Shown here: positions 25,618 to 34,878 of the stretch, in pieces
Layout of the letters: each line of letters begins with the position of its first letter
Numbering within the stretch: position 1 is the first letter of the stretch
NCBI RefSeq assembly: GCF_014701195.1
Contig: NZ_AP018712.1
Location: 1,692,501 to 1,756,500 of the forward strand
DNA from: Tepiditoga spiralis
GTDB taxonomy: Bacteria > Thermotogota > Thermotogae > Petrotogales > Petrotogaceae
Direction: 5' to 3'
DNA: 64,000 nucleotides
Notes under the pieces: model-generated
The model's input: only the letters and a program-made list of their open reading frames with translations
Database searches by the model: none
Told to the model about the DNA's origin: nothing
Program-made: the position numbers and the translations under genes

Positions 25618-26539
25618 AATCTGATATTTTATGTAATTCAATAGCTATTTTTGCACCAACTTTAGCATTATTGTATACGAGTTGTATATTTGATTTTAAA
25701 CTTTTACCTTCTGTTAGATCTTTAATTTTAGATAATAAAAATGGAGTAACTTCTTTACCAGTTATACCTTTTTCATCTGCTTCATCTAAAGCGTCTTCGA
25801 TAGCTTTGTTTATTATTTTTGAATCCATTGAATATTCTTCTGGTATAGGATTTGCAATTATTGCTCCACCTTCTAAGCCTAAATCCCATTTTACTTTAAG
25901 CATTTCTGCAACTTCTTTTGGTGTATCTAATTTATAATTTGCTTTTATACCACTTTTTCTTGAATAAAATGCAGGAAGTTCATCTGTTCCAAAACCTATT
26001 ACGGGAACTCCGAAAGTTTCAAGATATTCCATAGTTAAATTCAAGTCGAGTATTGATTTAGCACCAGCTGAAACAACCGCAACATTGGTTTTAGCAAGTT
26101 CTTGTAAGTCAGCGGATATATCAAATGAATTTTCTCCACCTCTATGAACTCCACCAGTGCCACCAGTAACAAAAACTTTTATTCCAGCAAGGTTTGCACA
26201 TATCATTGTAGAAGCAACGGTTGTTGCTGCATTTAATTTTTTAGAAATTATTACTGGTAAATCTCTTCTACTTGCCTTTAAAATATTTTTTTCTTTTCCC
26301 ATAAATTCAAGATCTTCTTCATTCAATCCTATTTTTATTCTTCCATTTATTATTGCTATTGTTGCAGGTACAGCACCTAAATCTCTTATTATACTTTCAA
26401 CATTTTTAGCAGTTTCAACATTTTGTGGATAAGGCATACCATGAGAAATTATTGTCGATTCAAGAGCAACAATAGCTTTATTTTCTTTTATACCTTGCAT
26501 TACTTCATCTGAAAAATCTAAATATTCTGTTAAATTCAT
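25616..26539 (-). CDS. psuG: Pseudouridine-5'-phosphate glycosidase PsuG
   Basis: 307 residues with the family hallmarks: VALESTIISHGMPYPQN, VPATIAIINGRIKIGL, FVTGGTGGVHRGGE and DISADLQELA. The catalytic lysine and Mn-binding acid/glutamate residues lie in these blocks. It cleaves pseudouridine 5'-phosphate to uracil and ribose 5-phosphate. It overlaps psuK by 4 bp, giving a two-gene pseudouridine breakdown operon. Confidence 0.93.
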   Translation of the reverse strand: MNLTEYLDFSDEVMQGIKENKAIVALESTIISHGMPYPQNVETAKNVESIIRDLGAVPATIAIINGRIKIGLNEEDLEFMGKEKNILKASRRDLPVIISKKLNAATTVASTMICANLAGIKVFVTGGTGGVHRGGENSFDISADLQELAKTNVAVVSAGAKSILDLNLTMEYLETFGVPVIGFGTDELPAFYSRKSGIKANYKLDTPKEVAEMLKVKWDLGLEGGAIIANPIPEEYSMDSKIINKAIEDALDEADEKGITGKEVTPFLLSKIKDLTEGKSLKSNIQLVYNNAKVGAKIAIELHKISD

Positions 26540-27450
26540 TTTACTACCTCCCTATAAAATTTATTATCGAGTACATCCTTTGAAAGTATTTCCGAAACAC
26601 TATTTTCTGATTCTAAAGTTATTACAGAAGTACATTGGCCAAAAAGAATAGATTCGTCAATGCTCTTATTATTATATAATCCATAAACAAAGCCGGATAA
26701 AAACGCATCTCCTGCGCCATTTGCATCTTTAATATTTGCTTTTAATGATTTATAATGTTTTTTATTCTTAAGGTCAAATATACCATTTTCTCCTAGAGTA
26801 ATTATTATATCACATAAACTATCATAATTCTTTATTTCTTTTAGTTCTTCAATATTTTTTATATCTTTGTTAAAAAATGAATTGAATTCATATAAATTAG
26901 TAATTATATATTGTATATTATTTTTTATATTATATATTTTTTTAGCTTTTTGTATAGAAACTGTATTTAATATTAATGTTCTTTTATAATGTATATTTTT
27001 ATATACAATATATTTTAAAATTTCTTCATTTAAATTTGTATCTAAAATTATATATTTAGAATTAAAAATATTCTTTTCATTTTTATCTATATATTCTTTA
27101 TTTAAATGATCAATTGAATTCATATCAGATATTGAAACAAGCATATCTTTATTGTCTACTATTGATAAATATATACCAGTTTGTTTGTTTTTTATTGTTT
27201 CTATAAAATTTGTATTTACTCCATACTTTTTAGTTTCTTTTATTACATAATTACCAAAAAAATCATTTCCTACAATACCAAACAATTTCACAGGAATATT
27301 TAATCTACCCAAGTTTTCAGCTATATTTCTTGCAACACCGCCACAACTAAATTTTATATTTCCAGGATTAGAATTTTTCATTATAATATTTTTTGAAAAC
27401 CCTTTTATATCAACATTTATTCCGCCAATAACGCTAATTATAAGTCTCAC
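26536..27450 (-). CDS. psuK: PfkB family kinase, pseudouridine kinase PsuK
   Basis: About 304 residues, a ribokinase-fold sugar kinase: ISVIGGINVDIKG at the start, CGGVARNIAENLGRL (PfkB signature 1 region) and ANGAGDAFLSGFVYGL (signature 2, anion hole and catalytic Asp). Context beside psuG identifies the substrate as pseudouridine. The only canonical start is GTG at 27450, which has a poorly spaced ribosome site (AAAGG only 3 nt away). GGTGAG is better spaced for ATA/ATT codons at 27439-27441 and 27436-27438. Divergent from the lysR gene. Confidence 0.88.
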   Translation of the reverse strand: MRLIISVIGGINVDIKGFSKNIIMKNSNPGNIKFSCGGVARNIAENLGRLNIPVKLFGIVGNDFFGNYVIKETKKYGVNTNFIETIKNKQTGIYLSIVDNKDMLVSISDMNSIDHLNKEYIDKNEKNIFNSKYIILDTNLNEEILKYIVYKNIHYKRTLILNTVSIQKAKKIYNIKNNIQYIITNLYEFNSFFNKDIKNIEELKEIKNYDSLCDIIITLGENGIFDLKNKKHYKSLKANIKDANGAGDAFLSGFVYGLYNNKSIDESILFGQCTSVITLESENSVSEILSKDVLDNKFYREVVK

Positions 27451-27525
27451 CAGCCTTTTCTATATATCAAAATTTTATCATAATTTTTTTACAATATTAT
27501 GATACAATTAATTAGAGGTGATTCA

Positions 27526-28395
27526 ATGGATCTATTACAGTTAAAATACTTTAGAGAATTAGCTTACTCACAACATATGACAGAATTAGCTGAAAATTTA
27601 CATATTTCACAACCATCGTTGAGCATGACTATTGCAAAACTTGAAGATGAATTAGGAATAAAATTATTTGACAGAGTAAATAGAAAAATAATTTTAAATG
27701 ACTATGGAAGAATTTTTTTAAATCATGTCGATGTTATATTTAATGAGCTATCTTATGCATTAGAAGAAATTAATGAATTGAAAAATATGGAAAATAAAAA
27801 AATTATTCTTGCAACTACAGGAACAACTTTTCTAACAAATATTATTATTGATTTTTTAGAAAGTAATTCTGAAATAACGATAAAACAATCACTTGTAGCT
27901 TATGAAAAAATAACAGAACTTTTAGAAAAGGGAGTTATAGATTTTGCTATAACTCATCCATTATTAAATAATAAAAATATTGAAAGTAAAGTATTAATTG
28001 AAGATGATATTTTAGTTGTTGTTCCAAAAAATCATCCTTTAGCTCATAAAAAAGCTGTAAGATTGGAAGAATTAAAAAATGAACATTTTATAAATTTAAC
28101 AGAGCATTATGATTTTAGAAAATTAACGGACAGTATGTTTGAAAGATCTGGATTTAAGCCAAATATTATAATTGAAGGAGAATTTACATTAATTGAAAGG
28201 ATGCTAAAATCAGGTCTTGGTATTAGTATTATTCCAAGAACTTTATTAAACTTATATCCAAATTTCCCTGCAAAAACACTTAAAATATTAGATCAAAATG
28301 AAAAATGGTCCATTGGTTTTTCTTGGTTAAAAAATAAATATATGAATGAAAATTCTAAAAAATTTAGAGATTTTGTTCTTAATTACTATAAATAA
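27526..28395 (+). CDS. LysR family transcriptional regulator
   Basis: 289 residues: N-terminal LysR HTH (MDLLQLKYFRELAYSQHMTELAENLHISQPSLSMTIAKLE compacted here to its key helices), linker helix, and a type-2 periplasmic-binding-like effector domain (about 90-289). The ATG at 27526 follows AGAGGTG. It is divergent from psuKG across a short gap, the usual arrangement of a LysR activator with its target, so it may respond to pseudouridine or a breakdown product (inference). Confidence 0.88.
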   Translation: MDLLQLKYFRELAYSQHMTELAENLHISQPSLSMTIAKLEDELGIKLFDRVNRKIILNDYGRIFLNHVDVIFNELSYALEEINELKNMENKKIILATTGTTFLTNIIIDFLESNSEITIKQSLVAYEKITELLEKGVIDFAITHPLLNNKNIESKVLIEDDILVVVPKNHPLAHKKAVRLEELKNEHFINLTEHYDFRKLTDSMFERSGFKPNIIIEGEFTLIERMLKSGLGISIIPRTLLNLYPNFPAKTLKILDQNEKWSIGFSWLKNKYMNENSKKFRDFVLNYYK

Positions 28396-28422
28396 AGAGG
28401 AAAGTCAATGACTTTCCTCTTT
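28394..28422. terminator. Hairpin between lysR and oleate hydratase genes
   Basis: AAAGAGGAAAGTCA and TGACTTTCCTCTTT form a near-perfect palindrome at the convergent gene ends; only a short T run, so moderate support. Confidence 0.6.
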
Positions 28423-28426
28423 GATA

Positions 28427-30127
28427 TTATATTAAACCATCCATTGATGTATCTTTTAATAATTTTTTTATTATAAATTCTCCTGGTAAAGGTCTTCCAC
28501 TATACATAGCTTTTGTTGCATTAGCCATAACTCTTATATCATATTGACTAGGGTATATTTCAGGTGGATTTTTTTCAAGTTCAAGTAATTTATATACAGC
28601 CATTATTGCTGAACGAACTGAATATTCAACTGTAAATACACAATCATTTGGTATTTCTGCATATTGACCTAAAAATGCTAAATTTTTACTTGATTCTGGA
28701 ACAACGTCTGGTCTATCTCCTTTTACTCTTGGCATAAATTGACTTGTTATATAAGGCATCATTGCAGGAATTACTATTGAAGAATCTATGTATTCTTGCA
28801 TATCCTTTTCATCAATACCAAAATGGTATAATAATTCTTGTAGTAATTCTTTACCTGTACATTCACTCATTTTTTTGTTAATAAAGTCTCCTTTATTATC
28901 TGGGAATAAAGCATAAGCCCATAATACAATTACATCTTCTGGTTGATTTTTAAATTGAGGTTGTCTATTAACAGTAACACTCATTAACCAATTTGAATCT
29001 TTTATTGTAATAATTCCACCCGTTACAGTTCTATGTGGCATTATTTTTCTTTCGGCATATTTTTCAATTAATTCTTTCATTTTTGGACCTTTTGCAGTAA
29101 TTGTAAATGATTCCCATTTTGTTTTATCTACATCACTACAAAAAACTTCAGGTTTTCCAAATAATGGATCTTTTTCTGCAATTTTTTTCCATAATTTCCA
29201 AACAGGACCTAATTCTCTATTTAATACTGGAGCTTTATCCATACTACCTAATGTTGAATTTTCAGTCATAGAACCATTTGTAAAAAATACCAAATCATCT
29301 GCAGTTGTTTTAATAAATTTTTCTTTTCCATCACGAGTTAAATGAATTCCTAATACAACTTTTTTTCCATTTATTTCTTCTATATCTAAATCAGTAACTT
29401 GTGTTTTCTTATTAAATACTACATCTTGAGATTCTAACCATTTTTGAAGTGGTAGAATCATTGAATCGTATTGATTGTATTTAGTAAAAACTAAACCATC
29501 CATTTTACTCATTCCAGGCATTAAATGTATAAATCTATGCATATATCTTTTCATTTCAACAACACTATGCCATTCTTCAAATGCAAACATACTTCTCCAA
29601 TATAACCACATATCAGTTTCTAAAAATGATTTATCAAAAAATTGTTCAACTGTTGTTGCTCCTAATGCTTCTTCAGTTGCAAGAAATAATTTTGTAAGTT
29701 GTTTTACATGATTTTCGCTTAATCCAAGAGTTGAAAAATCAAGTTTTTCTCCACGATTTGCTATTACTCTACAATTAGAAAAGTTAGGATCTATATCATT
29801 TAATTCTTTAAATTCATCCAATACAGTTTTTGAAGGATCTTCTAATGAAGGTACCATTCCAAATAATTCCCATGTACATTCGTAATGTTCTTCCATTTCT
29901 CTTCCACCACGTGCTACATAACCATTTTCTGCATCTCCAGCTCCATCCATTGCACCACCAAAGATATTACCTTGTTCTAATATGTTAATATTTTTTCCAG
30001 GCATATGACCATCTTTAATTAAATATGCAGCAGCAGCTAATGATGCAATTCCACCACCAATTAAATAAGCTTTTCTTTCTTCAATATTTTTAGGTTTTTT
30101 AGGATTTATTTTTTGATAACTACCCAT
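28427..30127 (-). CDS. ohyA: Oleate hydratase (myosin-cross-reactive antigen family), FAD dependent
   Basis: 566 residues. FAD-binding Rossmann start AYLIGGGIASLAAAAYLI, then the family hallmarks GGAMDGAGDAENGYVARGGREMEEHYEC (catalytic glutamates and the FAD loop, here cited as positions about 58-85), WRSMFAFEEWHS and GQYAEIPNDCVFTVEYSVR. Family knowledge: it hydrates the cis-9 double bond of oleate or related fatty acids to 10-hydroxy products, a detoxification step. The ATG at 30127 is set by GAGGTG; a GTG three codons upstream is less likely. Monocistronic. Confidence 0.92.
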   Translation of the reverse strand: MGSYQKINPKKPKNIEERKAYLIGGGIASLAAAAYLIKDGHMPGKNINILEQGNIFGGAMDGAGDAENGYVARGGREMEEHYECTWELFGMVPSLEDPSKTVLDEFKELNDIDPNFSNCRVIANRGEKLDFSTLGLSENHVKQLTKLFLATEEALGATTVEQFFDKSFLETDMWLYWRSMFAFEEWHSVVEMKRYMHRFIHLMPGMSKMDGLVFTKYNQYDSMILPLQKWLESQDVVFNKKTQVTDLDIEEINGKKVVLGIHLTRDGKEKFIKTTADDLVFFTNGSMTENSTLGSMDKAPVLNRELGPVWKLWKKIAEKDPLFGKPEVFCSDVDKTKWESFTITAKGPKMKELIEKYAERKIMPHRTVTGGIITIKDSNWLMSVTVNRQPQFKNQPEDVIVLWAYALFPDNKGDFINKKMSECTGKELLQELLYHFGIDEKDMQEYIDSSIVIPAMMPYITSQFMPRVKGDRPDVVPESSKNLAFLGQYAEIPNDCVFTVEYSVRSAIMAVYKLLELEKNPPEIYPSQYDIRVMANATKAMYSGRPLPGEFIIKKLLKDTSMDGLI

Positions 30128-30355
30128 AACTATCACCTCACTATTTTTAAGTTCATAAATAATAATACACTGTTTTATTAATAAAGTAAAATATATATTT
30201 AATTATTTATTTATAAGTTTTTATTTATGAATAAGATAAATAATTTATTTTAAAAGAATTGTATATAAAATAAGGTCTTAAAAATAGTAAGGAAGGATAG
30301 TTTTTCTTGATATTAAAAATTGCATTTTATGTCAGGTAAAGTTATATATATAATA
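30128..30355. other. Non-coding gap upstream of the oleate hydratase gene
   Basis: About 230 bp, AT-rich, with no open frame supported by a ribosome site. It must hold the oleate hydratase promoter on the minus strand, but no consensus pair stands out. Confidence 0.4.
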
Positions 30356-30398
30356 AATAACCTTTTTCAAAAATTTATATATTGTTGAAAAAGGTTAT
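30356..30398 (-). terminator. Terminator of the hydrolase/CNB operon
   Basis: AATAACCTTTTTCAA pairs with TTGAAAAAGGTTATT across a 13-nt loop that contains the hydrolase stop codon region. Confidence 0.65.
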
Positions 30399-31271
30399 TG
30401 TTTTATTAAATATTCTTTTTTTAAATAAATACGAAGTTAAGTGACCAGATGGGATACTGTAAAGTTCTTTTTTACATTGTAATCTATTATATAAATCCAT
30501 TGTTGATTTTTTTGGTATAAAAATATCAAATAATGCTCTAAAATTAATTGTTGGAGATTTTATAAACTTTGCAAAAGTAGAAGGATCATATTCAAAACAA
30601 GGCATTGGTGCTTTGTCTATTTCAATATTTGAATTACTTAAAGAATTTATATATTCATCATATTTTTGATGAATTTCATAACATCTTTTTGGATTACATT
30701 CTTTATTTTCTTCATATTGAACTCTTAAAGTTTTAGTGACAAAGCTTTTCCAAGTTATATAATAAAAGTTTCCACCAGTTACAGCAAGTGATAAACCTTT
30801 AATTTCATTATTTATTGCAGCAGACATTAATGAAACAAACCCACCAAAACTAAAACCCATTAAATATATGTTGTTTGAAAAAGTATTTTTTAAATAGTTT
30901 ATTGAGGTTAAAGCGTCTACAATTGAGTGTTCAAATCTAGATCTTAAAACTTCATTTTTGGTTGTAGATAAAAATAATTCACCACTTTTATAGCCTTCTG
31001 GTGTTCTTTCAAAGTGATAAGGAAGTATCATCATTGCTGCATTATAACCATTTTTTGCAAATTGTTCAGGAAACCATTTTAAATATTTTAAATTATTTGT
31101 TCCCAACCCATGTATAAACAATAATGTTTTATTTGAATTTGCATTATATTTATACAAAACAATTTTGGATGATTCTTTAAATTCACATGGATAATTTGAT
31201 TTTAAAATAGTTTTTCTATCATTTTCTTCAATTATTGATGGAGAATATGAGTAATTTTTTACAAAATACAT
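30375..31271 (-). CDS. Alpha/beta hydrolase of unknown substrate
   Basis: About 298 residues. LLFIHGLGTNNLKYLKW holds the oxyanion motif, LMGFSFGGFVSLM the nucleophile elbow (GFSFGG), and PSGHLTSY the likely catalytic histidine. No signal peptide. An acid residue may be in the FDIFIPKKS segment. The ATG at 31271 is preceded by AGGTG. It begins 10 bp after the cyclic-nucleotide-binding gene, so both belong to one operon; substrate unknown. Confidence 0.78.
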   Translation of the reverse strand: MYFVKNYSYSPSIIEENDRKTILKSNYPCEFKESSKIVLYKYNANSNKTLLFIHGLGTNNLKYLKWFPEQFAKNGYNAAMMILPYHFERTPEGYKSGELFLSTTKNEVLRSRFEHSIVDALTSINYLKNTFSNNIYLMGFSFGGFVSLMSAAINNEIKGLSLAVTGGNFYYITWKSFVTKTLRVQYEENKECNPKRCYEIHQKYDEYINSLSNSNIEIDKAPMPCFEYDPSTFAKFIKSPTINFRALFDIFIPKKSTMDLYNRLQCKKELYSIPSGHLTSYLFKKRIFNKTITFFNNI

Positions 31272-31280
31272 AAAATTCAC

Positions 31281-32480
31281 CTACTTTATATGACCTTCCG
31301 GATCTATTTTCATATTTCTTTTTAAAGTTACATCTATAACATCGCTAATTTTTACATTTGCAAATCTAGATAATTCATTAATTGTCATATTTGCATTTAT
31401 AAATCTGGTATAAAAATTATTAAAGAGTTCATTAATTCTATTATAAGGGTCTAGTTTTAATATACTATCCATTTTTAAAGTATTTACAATTCTTTTTAAT
31501 TGGTTTTGTATTAATTTTAAACCAAATTCTGGACTTTTTTCAAAAGTTTCACTTAAAGTTTCTTTAGAAAATTCTATAACATCAAATGGTTTATCAGAAA
31601 AAACGGTAGCTTGTCTTTTTCTTTCATTAAATAATGTTGCTTCTCCAAAAAACTCGCCATTTAATATTACAGCTAGAATATTTTCTTCTCCTTCAGAAAA
31701 ACGCGCAACCTTTACACCACCTTTTAACAATAAATATCCAATATCTTTAGCTCTGTCTCCTTCTACAATTAATACAGTTTTTTTAGGGACGTGCAATCCA
31801 TATTTTCCATATAAATCATAAAATGCATTATTTTCTTTGTTAACTAAAGTCTCAAAATAATTATATGATAATCTTTTTTTTGAATCTTTAGAATAAACTC
31901 TGTGCAAATATTCTTTCCCAAATTGTGGATTTAATTTATATTTTAATATACTTTTCCAAATTTCTAACTCATCATGCATATCTAAATCTAATTTTCTTAC
32001 ATCAATTTTTTCAAGTTCTTTTGCAGCATCTTCTAATTTATTTTCTCTATAATATTTTTTCATTATTCTATAATGAAGTATAAAGTCATTTTCTCTAAAT
32101 GTATATCCTTTATATATATTAGAAAAAGTTTCCATAGCATTTCCTGGAGAAATATTTGGAGAAATTATTTCATCAACAAAATTCAATCTAAATGTAATTG
32201 ATTTAAAAATTTTTAAAAGTAATTTTCCATATTCTTTCATTTTTAATAAATTTTCAGGAGAAACAGAAACAATTTTAGCTCCTTTTAAAGCTCTTACAGT
32301 TTCTACAGCGGGTATTTTTAATAAAGCCCATTCACCAACAGAACCTGAATCTTGTTTTTTTATTTCATCATTAATTTCAATTTCAATTATTCCATCTTTA
32401 ATAAAATAAAGTTTATCAACTTTTTGACCTTTTTCATAGAGGGTTACATCTTTCTTTAGAACTTTTATTTCTGATTGCAT
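31281..32480 (-). CDS. Protein with two cyclic nucleotide-binding-like domains
   Basis: 399 residues. CNB-like domain 1 covers about 1-100 (VTLYEKGQKVDKLYFIKDG...GSVGEWALL). A helical linker region (about 110-215) follows, then CNB-like domain 2 (about 225-320: GEFFGEATLFNERKRQATVFS, with the phosphate-binding-cassette pattern GEFFGE-x-LF). The C-terminus has a degenerate CRP-like helix-turn-helix (MTINELSRFANVKISDVIDVTLKR). Whether it binds nucleotides or DNA is unknown. AGGAGGG precedes the ATG. A similar layout occurs in Thermotogota proteins annotated only as CNB domain proteins. Confidence 0.78.
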   Translation of the reverse strand: MQSEIKVLKKDVTLYEKGQKVDKLYFIKDGIIEIEINDEIKKQDSGSVGEWALLKIPAVETVRALKGAKIVSVSPENLLKMKEYGKLLLKIFKSITFRLNFVDEIISPNISPGNAMETFSNIYKGYTFRENDFILHYRIMKKYYRENKLEDAAKELEKIDVRKLDLDMHDELEIWKSILKYKLNPQFGKEYLHRVYSKDSKKRLSYNYFETLVNKENNAFYDLYGKYGLHVPKKTVLIVEGDRAKDIGYLLLKGGVKVARFSEGEENILAVILNGEFFGEATLFNERKRQATVFSDKPFDVIEFSKETLSETFEKSPEFGLKLIQNQLKRIVNTLKMDSILKLDPYNRINELFNNFYTRFINANMTINELSRFANVKISDVIDVTLKRNMKIDPEGHIK

Positions 32481-32551
32481 TAAAATCCCTCCTTATTTTT
32501 TTATCATTTAAATTATACCCTAAGAATATTTTTTATCAAAATTAAAATATA

Positions 32552-32579
32552 AATAGCACAGAATTAATTCTGTGCTATT
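32552..32579 (-). terminator. Terminator-like hairpin at the PadR gene end
   Basis: AATAGCACAGAATT is a perfect palindrome with AATTCTGTGCTATT; overlaps the 3' end of the padR gene; T residues follow only loosely. Confidence 0.65.
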
Positions 32580-32926
32580 GTATTATATTTTTTTTCATAT
32601 ATTTCTATTGTATTTTTTAATCCATCCATTTCTTTTTTTATTTCAGATAAAAATTCTAATCCTTTATCAGTTATAGTATAAATTTTTCTTGGTGGACTAT
32701 AAGTTGTATCCCAATTAAAAGTTATAAGATCATTAGTTTCAAAATCACTCAAAAATGTATAAATTCTTCCCATGTTTCCATTGCCTATTAAAGTAATACC
32801 AAATTCTTTTAATCTTTCAACTAATTCATAACCATATGAAGGCTTTTCTGCTATTAAAAGTAATATTATTGATGAAAGCCACCATCCTTTTCCACCTAAG
32901 CCTCTACAATTTCTTTGTTGTCTCAT
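32564..32926 (-). CDS. PadR family transcriptional regulator
   Basis: 120 residues with a winged-helix of PadR type: WWLSSIILLLIAEKPSYGYELVERL and GRIYTFLSDFE with the wing at SPPRKIYTITDKG. The N-terminal RNCRGLGG extension is rich in Gly and Arg. PadR proteins are usually repressors of drug exporters or stress genes; the target here is not evident. The ATG at 32926 follows GGAGG; monocistronic. Confidence 0.85.
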   Translation of the reverse strand: MRQQRNCRGLGGKGWWLSSIILLLIAEKPSYGYELVERLKEFGITLIGNGNMGRIYTFLSDFETNDLITFNWDTTYSPPRKIYTITDKGLEFLSEIKKEMDGLKNTIEIYEKKYNTIAQN

Positions 32927-32985
32927 GATAACCTCCAAAAACTATTATATAAAAATATTATATAATATAAAACTTTATTTGTCAA

Positions 32986-33027
32986 ATAAAAAGAATAAAT
33001 GGAATTATTTCCATTTATTCTTTATTA
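32986..33027 (-). terminator. Terminator of pepF
   Basis: AATAAAAAGAATAAATGGAA on one side pairs with TTCCATTTATTCTTTATT on the other over a 3-4 nt loop, just downstream of the pepF stop. Confidence 0.7.
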
Positions 33028-33058
33028 TGTATTATGATTTATTTTTATAATAATTCAT

Positions 33059-34777
33059 TTATAATGATTCAGCTTTTTCAATTTCTTTTTTCATAAATTC
33101 CATTAATTCTCCTATATACTTTTCTGAAAAATCAAACTTTATTCCAGCTGCTCTATAAAGTTCACTAACAGGCTTAGTATATCCAAGTTTTAAGAAAGCT
33201 TCATATTGTTCAACAGCTTTTTTGCCATTTTCTTTAAAGTTTTTATAAATAGCTAAAGCTCCTAATTGAGACATAGCATATTCTATATAATAAAATGGAA
33301 CTTCAAATATATGTAATTGTCTTAACCATCTATTTCCTTTTTCTTCATCTAAATTTGTCCAATCAATATCAGTATTAAATCTATCCATTAGATCTTTAAA
33401 ATAATTTGTTCTTTCATCTGCCGTGTGATCTGGATTTAAATATATCCAATGTTGAAAGGCATCTACTGTCATTACCCATGGAAGAACATCTAATGATCTT
33501 TCAAATTGTTCTAATACAGCTTTTTTTATATCTTCTTTATCTGTATAATATTCATTTAAATAATCTAAAGTTAATAGTTCCATTGACATAGATGCAAGTT
33601 CAGCAACTTCGCTTGGTGTTTGATGATAATAAGAATATGGAATCCAATTCATTGAAAACGAATGCATTGCATGTCCTGATTCATGAAGTAGAGTTCTTAC
33701 ATCTCCCTGCATACCAATAGCATTCATGAATATAAATGGAGCACCTGTTTCACTTAAAGGATAATTATATCCTCCAGGAGCTTTTCCTTTTCTATTTTCA
33801 AGATCTAAGAAACCTGAATTTTTCATTTTATTTAAATTTTCACCAAATTCTGGTTTTACATTATGAAGAATTTTTATAGCACTATTTATAAATTCTTCTG
33901 TTGTTTCAAATGGTTTTAAAATTTTTCCATCTGGATCTACTGTTGTATCCCAAGGTCTTAATTTTTCTACATTCAATTTTTTTGCTTTTTTATTGTTTAA
34001 ATCTTTTAAAACAGGAAGAACTACTTTTTCTACTGAATTATGAAATTCAATTAGATCTTCTGGAGTATAATCGAATCTTCCTTTAGCTTTATGCATATAA
34101 TCTCTATAATTATCAAAGCCTGCATTTTTTGCTATTTTTATTCTTATTTTTTTTAATTCGTCAAATAAATTATTTAATTCTTTTGCTTTTTCATTTATTT
34201 TTTCTGCTCCAACTCTCCAAGCTTTTTCTCTAATATTTCTATCAGGATCTTTTAAATACTTTCCAAGTTGAATTAAAGTCATTTCTTTTCCATCAAATTC
34301 AACTGTTAATTTTGACATTATTTCTGCATATTTAGTTGTTAATTCATTTTCTTTTATTTGAAGTGGTATGTTTTCTTCCCTAAACATTTCAATTTCATTT
34401 GCTATTATTTTTTTCATTAATTCAAAATCCTCTGGGAGATTTTTAAAGTATTTATTGTTGTATATTTTTTTATTAATTTCAAAATCGTATTTATTACTTG
34501 GAGATACTACATTTGCATAAAAAGTATTAAAATCTTTTGAATATTCTTCTTTATCTGCAAATCTTGTCATATTAATATATTTCCAAGCCATTTCTTCTGA
34601 TAAAATATTATTGAACTCACTAACTTTTTTTATAAACTCTAATAATTCTTCTGTTGAATTAATTTCTTCGTCTAATAATTTTTCAAAAATACCTTTTACA
34701 GTTTCGAAAGAGTTTAAGTTGATATCTTCTGGAAAAAACTTTCTTTTTGGTTTAACAATTTTTTCATCTGTATACAT
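33059..34777 (-). CDS. pepF: M3 family oligoendopeptidase F
   Basis: 572 residues with the M3 zinc motif LLHESGHAMHSF (HExxH) near residue 365 and the downstream glutamate in PSEVAELASMSMELL. Helical N-terminal region as expected for the clam-like M3 fold; length typical of PepF (about 560-600). A cytoplasmic peptidase that degrades medium-length peptides. AAGGGG precedes the ATG. Monocistronic. Confidence 0.92.
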   Translation of the reverse strand: MYTDEKIVKPKRKFFPEDINLNSFETVKGIFEKLLDEEINSTEELLEFIKKVSEFNNILSEEMAWKYINMTRFADKEEYSKDFNTFYANVVSPSNKYDFEINKKIYNNKYFKNLPEDFELMKKIIANEIEMFREENIPLQIKENELTTKYAEIMSKLTVEFDGKEMTLIQLGKYLKDPDRNIREKAWRVGAEKINEKAKELNNLFDELKKIRIKIAKNAGFDNYRDYMHKAKGRFDYTPEDLIEFHNSVEKVVLPVLKDLNNKKAKKLNVEKLRPWDTTVDPDGKILKPFETTEEFINSAIKILHNVKPEFGENLNKMKNSGFLDLENRKGKAPGGYNYPLSETGAPFIFMNAIGMQGDVRTLLHESGHAMHSFSMNWIPYSYYHQTPSEVAELASMSMELLTLDYLNEYYTDKEDIKKAVLEQFERSLDVLPWVMTVDAFQHWIYLNPDHTADERTNYFKDLMDRFNTDIDWTNLDEEKGNRWLRQLHIFEVPFYYIEYAMSQLGALAIYKNFKENGKKAVEQYEAFLKLGYTKPVSELYRAAGIKFDFSEKYIGELMEFMKKEIEKAESL

Positions 34778-34878
34778 AATTTCACCCCTTATCTCATATT
34801 TATAAAATAATTATAACTCTTTTAACATTTTTTTATCCATGACTTTTGTCATGGTTTTAAATAGTTTGATATGTTAAC

